The notes beneath the pieces are model-generated. The model did not search any database. It was not told the DNA's origin and saw nothing but the letters and a program-made list of their open reading frames with translations. A stretch of DNA of 10,537 bases from JAUPKT01 sp964427855 (lineage in GTDB: Bacteria > Desulfobacterota > Desulfomonilia > Desulfomonilales > Desulfomonilaceae): the NCBI GenBank assembly GCA_964427855.1, contig CAYRVH010000082.1, positions 1 to 10,537 on the forward strand, given 5' to 3'. A program made the translations under genes and the position numbers. This document shows positions 6,441-10,537 of the stretch, piece by piece. Each line of letters opens with the position of its first letter. Position 1 is the first letter of the stretch.

Positions 6441-8956
6441 CCCTGCGTCCGCTTCTCTCCTTTAATTTCCGGTATTACCGCCGCCGCGTCCTCATCTCTC
6501 TGCTCTGCCTGCTCGGCATCATGTTGGGAGTGGGCATCGTGGTTGCGGTGGAACTCATCAACGAATCAGCGCTGGCATCCTTTGCCAGATCCGTGGATGC
6601 CCTCTCCGGACGAGCTACCCACTCCATCGCGTCTCAGTATGGCCGCATCTACGAAAAAGACTTCGCGCGGATATGGCGGCATCCCCAGGTAGAGGCTGCG
6701 GCGCCGGTGGTGGATGTCATGGCTGAGGCCCTGGAAACAGGCTCGGAACCCATTCGCTTCCTCGGCATCGACCCTTTTTTCGACGCCGAATTCAGGCCGG
6801 CGCCAGTGTCCGCGGGAAATGAAACGTCGCTGCTGGAGTTCCTCGGCGCCTACGGTCCTGCGGCGTGGTTCTCCGAATCGTTTCTGCGTCGGCATGGGCT
6901 GAAACCCGGGCAGCGCCTCACCGTGCTCACCGCAGGGATCGAAAAAGGCGTCCGGATCCTCGGGGCCCTGCCCAGTGGATCAGAGGCGAACCTCGGGGAA
7001 AACACCGCGATCATGGATATTGCGTCAGCCCAAGACGTGTTTGGCCGCAAAGGTTTTTTGGATAGGATCGATGTGATCGTCAAGGGCGACGCCTCTTCCC
7101 TTGCCGCAGACCTCCCGGCTGGTATGATGCTCACGGACGCCGAATCCCGAAAAGCCGTCTTGGAATCCATGCTCTACTCCTTCCAGCTCAATCTGGCGGC
7201 CATGAGTCTGCTGGCATTGTTCGTGGGGGTGTTTCTCATCTACAACTTTTCCATGTTTTCTGTATTGTCCAGGCGCGAAGACATGTCGTTGTTGATGACC
7301 CTCGGCGTGGATCGCAAAGAGCTTGTGTTCGCCTTTTTCGGCGAGTCTGTGCTCTTGGGCGCGGTCGGCAGCATTGTGGGCGTGGCCTTCGGCTATCTCG
7401 TGGCGATCCTCGGCATCGACCGCGTCTCCTCCACCATCAGCGAGCTTTATTTTCAAGTGGATGTACGGGCTGTGGCACTCACCCCCGGCATTGCGCTCAG
7501 CGGAGTCGGCGTTGGGTTTGCCGCAACGTTCCTCGGCATCCTCATACCGGCTTTGGAGGTGTCCTCGACCCCGCCGGTAATAGGGCTCAAGCGGCAAAGC
7601 ATCGAGGACCGCGCCCAACGGCTCAAAGGATTGCTCCTTGCATGCGGTTTGATCCTCGTGGTGGTGTCGGCGGGCGCAGCCTGGGCCTCACGTTTTTCAG
7701 TGTACTGGGGCTTCGCCTCCGCCTTTGTCATGACCATGGCCTTCGCCTTGTTTACCCCGTCCTTTCTTTCGCCCTTCACGCACTATCTTGGGGCGGCGTT
7801 GAGGAGGTTTGCGGGTTCCATCGAGGGTTTCCTGGCCGCGCGCACGATCAAGGCGTCATTGAGCCGTACGAGCATAGCCGTCGCTGCCTTGGCGACGGCC
7901 CTCGCCATGACCATCGGCGTGGACACCATGATTTACAGCTTCAGGACTTCAGTCGCTGCGTGGCTCAAGGCCGCGCTGCAAGGCGATCTCTACATCTCCC
8001 CCGCCACCACCAAGTGGGATCATCCGCTCCCGGAATCCTTGATCCAGCGGCTCCAACAAGACCCTCGCATCGATGGGGTGGAGCGGTACGCCACCTATAC
8101 CGTCTATCTTCGCGGAAAGCCAGTGAAGCTGAGGGTGATCGACGCCTCGGTATTGAAGCGCCATGCGCGATTCCGATTCCTCAGCCGCGAGCAAGGGGCG
8201 TGGGAAGCCCTTGAAAATGGGGGCGTCTTCATCTCAGAATCCCTTGCATTCAAATTCGGATACAAGGTGGGCGATTCCATTGAACTGCCCACCCCAACAG
8301 GTCAGACGCGCTTTCCCGTTGTTGCAGAGGTCCGAGATTATTCGTCGGACCAGGGGACCGTTCAAATCCATCGGGAAGTCTATGAAAGGCTATGGAACGA
8401 CCACCGCGTGCAGTCCGTAGCGCTGTTCCTCAAGCCAGGGGAGTCTGCTGAGACGGTGCGGGATTCCATCAAGGACATGTTCCAGGGACTTGACCGCGCC
8501 ATCGTGACAAACACGCGCATGCGAGACAATATCCTCGTTATCTTTGACAAGACCTTTGCGCCTACCGCCGCATTGAAAGGCGTGTCTTTGCTGGTGGCGC
8601 TGTTGGGAGTGGCGACCGCGCTCATGGCCATCCTTATGGAACGATCCCGGGACATGACGGTCTTGAGTTGTCTCGGGCTGACCCCCAGGCAGCTTGGAGC
8701 TATGAATATATGGCAATCGCTGGTCATGGGCGCGGCTGCGTTTTTTATCTCTCTGGTGTGTGGGGTGGCGCTGACGTACATCATCGTGTATGCCATCAAC
8801 TACCGGTCTTTTGGCTGGTCCATAGATATCTCCGTGGATCCCTGGGTGTTTGCCAAGACCTTCTTGTTGACCATGGCAGCGTGTTTTGTGTCTTCTCTAT
8901 ACCCGACCTATCGGCTCCTCAAAGGCCTGGCAACCTCCCAAGTGAGGGAGGAATAA
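6437..8956 (+). CDS. Ten-TM, two-FtsX-domain ABC exporter permease (YbbP-like)
   Basis: An 839-residue inner-membrane permease. TM1 is at about 18-39, a MacB-like periplasmic domain at about 40-248, and the first FtsX core spans TM2-4 at about 252-272, 298-328 and 350-372. TM5-7 lie at about 396-416, 422-445 and 478-500, a second periplasmic domain at about 502-712, and the second FtsX core at about 714-734, 758-788 and 802-823. Both cores carry the expected cytoplasmic coupling region (SRREDMSLLMTLGVDRKEL near 278-296; ERSRDMTVLSCLGLTPRQL near 735-753). This 10-TM layout matches YbbP and related mechanotransmission-type exporters, which move or extract hydrophobic compounds at the periplasmic face; LolC/E have only four TMs each. 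One polypeptide may supply both transmembrane halves. The start at 6437 is chosen for the 4-bp overlap with the ATPase and because the basic N-terminus leads straight into TM1. No independent Shine-Dalgarno is seen. The substrate is unknown. Confidence 0.92.
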   Translation: MTLRPLLSFNFRYYRRRVLISLLCLLGIMLGVGIVVAVELINESALASFARSVDALSGRATHSIASQYGRIYEKDFARIWRHPQVEAAAPVVDVMAEALETGSEPIRFLGIDPFFDAEFRPAPVSAGNETSLLEFLGAYGPAAWFSESFLRRHGLKPGQRLTVLTAGIEKGVRILGALPSGSEANLGENTAIMDIASAQDVFGRKGFLDRIDVIVKGDASSLAADLPAGMMLTDAESRKAVLESMLYSFQLNLAAMSLLALFVGVFLIYNFSMFSVLSRREDMSLLMTLGVDRKELVFAFFGESVLLGAVGSIVGVAFGYLVAILGIDRVSSTISELYFQVDVRAVALTPGIALSGVGVGFAATFLGILIPALEVSSTPPVIGLKRQSIEDRAQRLKGLLLACGLILVVVSAGAAWASRFSVYWGFASAFVMTMAFALFTPSFLSPFTHYLGAALRRFAGSIEGFLAARTIKASLSRTSIAVAALATALAMTIGVDTMIYSFRTSVAAWLKAALQGDLYISPATTKWDHPLPESLIQRLQQDPRIDGVERYATYTVYLRGKPVKLRVIDASVLKRHARFRFLSREQGAWEALENGGVFISESLAFKFGYKVGDSIELPTPTGQTRFPVVAEVRDYSSDQGTVQIHREVYERLWNDHRVQSVALFLKPGESAETVRDSIKDMFQGLDRAIVTNTRMRDNILVIFDKTFAPTAALKGVSLLVALLGVATALMAILMERSRDMTVLSCLGLTPRQLGAMNIWQSLVMGAAAFFISLVCGVALTYIIVYAINYRSFGWSIDISVDPWVFAKTFLLTMAACFVSSLYPTYRLLKGLATSQVREE

Positions 8957-9003
8957 TGATTGCGTGCACCTCGATTGACCAGGTCCCCAGGGCGCTGCCC
9001 TAG
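8956..9003 (+). pseudogene. 15-codon stub, possible truncated third gene of the ABC operon
   Basis: The permease TAA overlaps an ATG (TAATG, 8954-8958). AGGGAGGA at 8945-8952 gives a strong Shine-Dalgarno for this start. The frame reads MIACTSIDQ and then enters a compound repeat copy (from about 8985), stopping at TAG 9001-9003. A well-placed coupled start followed by only nine non-repeat codons looks like the 5' end of a lost gene. It could also be a chance short ORF. Confidence 0.35.
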
Positions 9004-9036
9004 GTGACGTTGGGCGGCCCCGCACAAGGGCGGGGC
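8987..9036 (-). repeat. Compound two-hairpin repeat, copy 4 (B then A)
   Basis: Hairpin B is CCAGGGC (8987-8993), loop GCT, GCCCTAGG (8997-9004), with one mismatch. Hairpin A is GCCCCGC (9017-9023) with GCGGGGC (9030-9036). This is the inverted orientation, as in copy 1. It begins about 30 bases after the permease stop. Confidence 0.7.
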
Positions 9037-9042
9037 GTCTCT

Positions 9043-9080
9043 GCCATTGCGATTTGCCGAAGGTGACGTGGCAATCTCAT
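9043..9080 (+). repeat. CATTGCG-type intergenic palindrome
   Basis: The arms ATTGC (9046-9050) and GCAAT (9071-9075) enclose a GCCGAAGGTGACG core, and CTCAT follows. It matches 10441-10478 closely and 219-256 and 343-376 in inverted form. Confidence 0.65.
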
Positions 9081-9140
9081 CCGTCGAGGTTTTATTAGGG
9101 GTTTCGAAATTAATCGCGAATTAAGCGCGTGTCGCCGCTC

Positions 9141-9204
9141 TGTCATCCTCACGAAAGTGGGGATCCATAATGAGTTTCCTGGATTTCCATTTTCATGGAA
9201 TGAC
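9141..9204. repeat. GTCATCC-type intergenic palindrome
   Basis: GTCAT (9142-9146) pairs with ATGAC (9200-9204) and ATCCA (9163-9167) with TGGAT (9180-9184). Sub-hairpins CCTCACGAAAGTGGGG and CCATTTTCATGG lie in each half. This resembles the widespread GTCATTCCCGCGAAAGCGGG family of Proteobacteria. The rest of the 8957-9322 gap (about 9081-9140 and 9205-9253) holds nothing I recognise beyond a short TTTCTT/AAGAAA inverted repeat at 9230-9243. Confidence 0.65.
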
Positions 9205-9253
9205 CATCTGACGTATGGCGATGTTGGGTTTTCTTTTAAGAAAGGGTTTTATG

Positions 9254-9301
9254 CACCGCTCCTGCGGGGCGTCGTACAATAGCCCAGGGCAACGCCCTGG
9301 G
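9254..9301 (+). repeat. Compound two-hairpin repeat, copy 5 (A partly decayed)
   Basis: A degenerate hairpin A (CACCGCTCCTGCGGGGC, 9254-9270) is followed by a perfect hairpin B: CCCAGGGC (9283-9290), loop AAC, GCCCTGGG (9294-9301). It ends 21 bases from the stop of the barrel gene on minus, so it may mark the 3' end of that transcript. There is no U tract. Confidence 0.7.
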
Positions 9302-9322
9302 TAGGAGGCGCCAGCACGAGGA

Positions 9323-10306
9323 TCAATAATACAGACCAACCTGGACGTACGGCCCCTGCCAATGGGCCTTCACGTTCCACACGCCGTCGCCGGAATCCAT
9401 ATCCAGGTAGGTGGATTTGAATCCCACGTCAATGCCCATGGCAAAGCTGGAATATCCGTAGAGGCTCGTATTCCAGATGTTGGGCCGAAGACCGACGCAG
9501 ACCTCCCACTCCGTGATGCGGGCCTCAGCCGGCTCGCCAGTGATCTTGGTCAGAAATGGGAAGGGGAATCGCGCCCGGGCCTGCCCCGTCAACGGTATGC
9601 CGAACAGGCGGCCCGGCGACGCAAAGGCGTGCACCCCAAGGGTCACTGGCGGCTGATGCGTGGTGAGCTTCTCACCGATTCGGTCCGGAATGAAGGGGTT
9701 GTACTTTCTATCAAAACCCTCATTAGGATCTTTTAATGAAAAATTTATGGTGTCCACATCCTGACGGCTTACTAGAATGACAGATTCGAAATGCCTATCA
9801 AAATTAATCCCTGCACGGAGAAAAGGCAATCGAAACACATCCAGATCTATCCCGAACCTTGTCCACCCTAAGTCCATCTCGGAAATGCGCATGGGGTTCG
9901 TTTGCGTCCTAGGTCCGCCATAATTGGGATGGGCAAAAATCCGTTCCCCCACGACCCCTCGAAACCGGTGATCCTCCTCAAAATTTGCCCTCAGGGCTAG
10001 CCGATCAATATAGAGAATGAACCATCCCTCTTTGAAGAAGTCAGGCTGCGGTAGGTAGCTGAAGTTGCCGCTGCCCAACATGTCATATTCGTTCGAACCA
10101 AACTTAGCGGTCCCCGAGATGAGCTTGGGCATATACATGCGGAAGCCTACGTTGCCGCGGAAATCCGACCAGTCCCAGATGCGGCCGCCGCCGAGCCAGG
10201 AGGGCATGGCCTGTGCGTGAGTTTGCGATGGATACAAAGAGAGGACGCTGACGGCAAGGAACAACAGCAGGCCGAGAACCGCGGGGATGTGTTTCGTTGC
10301 CTTCAA
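9323..10306 (-). CDS. Outer-membrane-type beta-barrel protein, unknown function
   Basis: From the TTG at 10306 the protein has 327 residues. Residues 1-33 are a textbook signal peptide (KATKH, a long Leu/Val core, then THAQA). The mature part is rich in alternating hydrophobic/aromatic stretches with Gly, Asn and Asp turns (for example FRGNVGFRMYMPKL and SLYGYSSFAMGIDVGF) and ends in YVQVGLYY, the aromatic C-terminal residue expected for a Bam substrate. It has a single cysteine. I do not recognise the family; a porin-like or assembly barrel is possible. The start was chosen because GAGG lies 6 bases upstream, while the longer frame (TTG 10366) has no Shine-Dalgarno and would begin inside the -10 box. 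The internal segment around 9721-9840 is clearly more AT-rich than the rest, with the frame intact. The gene is convergent with the ABC operon and stands alone. Confidence 0.8.
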   Translation of the reverse strand: MKATKHIPAVLGLLLFLAVSVLSLYPSQTHAQAMPSWLGGGRIWDWSDFRGNVGFRMYMPKLISGTAKFGSNEYDMLGSGNFSYLPQPDFFKEGWFILYIDRLALRANFEEDHRFRGVVGERIFAHPNYGGPRTQTNPMRISEMDLGWTRFGIDLDVFRLPFLRAGINFDRHFESVILVSRQDVDTINFSLKDPNEGFDRKYNPFIPDRIGEKLTTHQPPVTLGVHAFASPGRLFGIPLTGQARARFPFPFLTKITGEPAEARITEWEVCVGLRPNIWNTSLYGYSSFAMGIDVGFKSTYLDMDSGDGVWNVKAHWQGPYVQVGLYY

Positions 10307-10312
10307 ACCATA

Positions 10313-10318
10313 CCTCAG
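10313..10318 (-). promoter_or_regulatory. Ribosome binding site deciding the TTG start
   Basis: On minus the sequence reads CTGAGG, then 6 bases, then TTG AAG (start at 10306). The GAGG core and its spacing select this TTG over the unsupported one at 10366. Confidence 0.6.
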
Positions 10319-10365
10319 GGGAAAAATACAGGGAAACGAACGATAAAACAAAATAATCAAGCGCA

Positions 10366-10395
10366 AATATAGCGCATTTGGGACGTTTGTGTCAA
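10366..10395 (-). promoter_or_regulatory. Sigma70-type promoter for the barrel gene
   Basis: On minus a perfect -35 TTGACA (10390-10395) is followed after 18 bases by TATATT (10366-10371), five of six matches to the -10 consensus. Transcription would begin near 10359, leaving an untranslated leader of about 52 bases before the TTG at 10306. Confidence 0.7.
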
Positions 10396-10440
10396 GAAAT
10401 TACCTCTCCCCGCGTTCGAGGCCCGATTGCCGACGTCCCC

Positions 10441-10478
10441 GTCATTGCGAGGAGCCGAAGGCGATGCGGCAATCTCAT
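10441..10478 (+). repeat. CATTGCG-type intergenic palindrome
   Basis: GTCATTGCGAGGAGCCGAAG begins at 10441. The outer arms are ATTGC (10444-10448) and GCAAT (10469-10473), followed by CTCAT. This is the best-preserved copy of the family in the window. Confidence 0.7.
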
Positions 10479-10495
10479 GGGGGTACGGTTTTAAG

Positions 10496-10537
10496 CCCCG
10501 CGTCAGCGGGGTGCTGGTCATAGCCCAGGGTGCAGCC
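10496..10537 (+). repeat. Compound two-hairpin repeat, copy 6 (cut by window end)
   Basis: Hairpin A is CCCCGC (10496-10501), loop GTCA, GCGGGG (10506-10511). CATAGCCCAGGG follows (10519-10530), the left arm of hairpin B, and the window ends before the right arm is complete. Confidence 0.65.

Noticed and set aside
9283..9301. Perfect hairpin as an intrinsic terminator of the barrel gene
   Set aside because: The stem is strong but no T tract follows on either strand, so classical intrinsic termination is not supported; it is listed as a repeat.

Overview
The window looks like ordinary chromosome from a Gram-negative bacterium. It encodes an outer-membrane-type beta-barrel, an ABC lipid/lipoprotein-type exporter, a hybrid histidine kinase and a hydrogenase nickel-insertion GTPase. 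The style of the intergenic palindromic repeats and the multi-PAS kinase suggest Deltaproteobacteria/Desulfobacterota or a close relative; this is inference and nothing here proves it. No rRNA, tRNA, CRISPR array, integrase or transposase is visible.

Layout: 1-455 is gene-free and packed with palindromic repeats. 456-2777 (minus) is an orphan three-PAS hybrid histidine kinase with a C-terminal receiver. 2778-3468 is a long gene-poor gap ending in a perfect 15-bp inverted repeat. 3469-4454 (plus) is a one-base-overlapping pair: a YkgJ/YcgN-type cysteine-cluster protein and HypB. A co-directional exported protein of unknown function follows at about 4504-5394, and a very stable nested hairpin lies in its leader region. 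5395-5711 is a second repeat-filled gap. 5712-8956 (plus) is an ABC exporter: a LolD/MacB/YbbA-type ATPase overlapping by 4 bp a 10-TM, two-FtsX-domain permease. The permease stop overlaps the start of a 15-codon stub with its own Shine-Dalgarno, and the stub runs straight into a repeat. 8957-9322 is a convergent, repeat-rich gap. 9323-10306 (minus) is an outer-membrane-type beta-barrel protein with a good sigma70-type promoter, and the window ends in further repeats.

How the genes relate: the cysteine-cluster protein and HypB are translationally coupled and plausibly act together in metal handling or NiFe-hydrogenase maturation, although no other hyp or hydrogenase gene is present. The ATPase and permease form one exporter. 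The kinase and the barrel protein have no evident partner here. The most distinctive features are the intergenic repeats: six copies of a compound two-hairpin unit, five CATTGCG-type elements, a nested palindrome with a decaying array on one flank, and one GTCATCC-type palindrome. All lie essentially outside genes. The best leads for something new are the YkgJ/YcgN-HypB pair with its candidate operator, and the truncated third gene of the ABC operon. I do not see a clear undescribed defence or mobile system.
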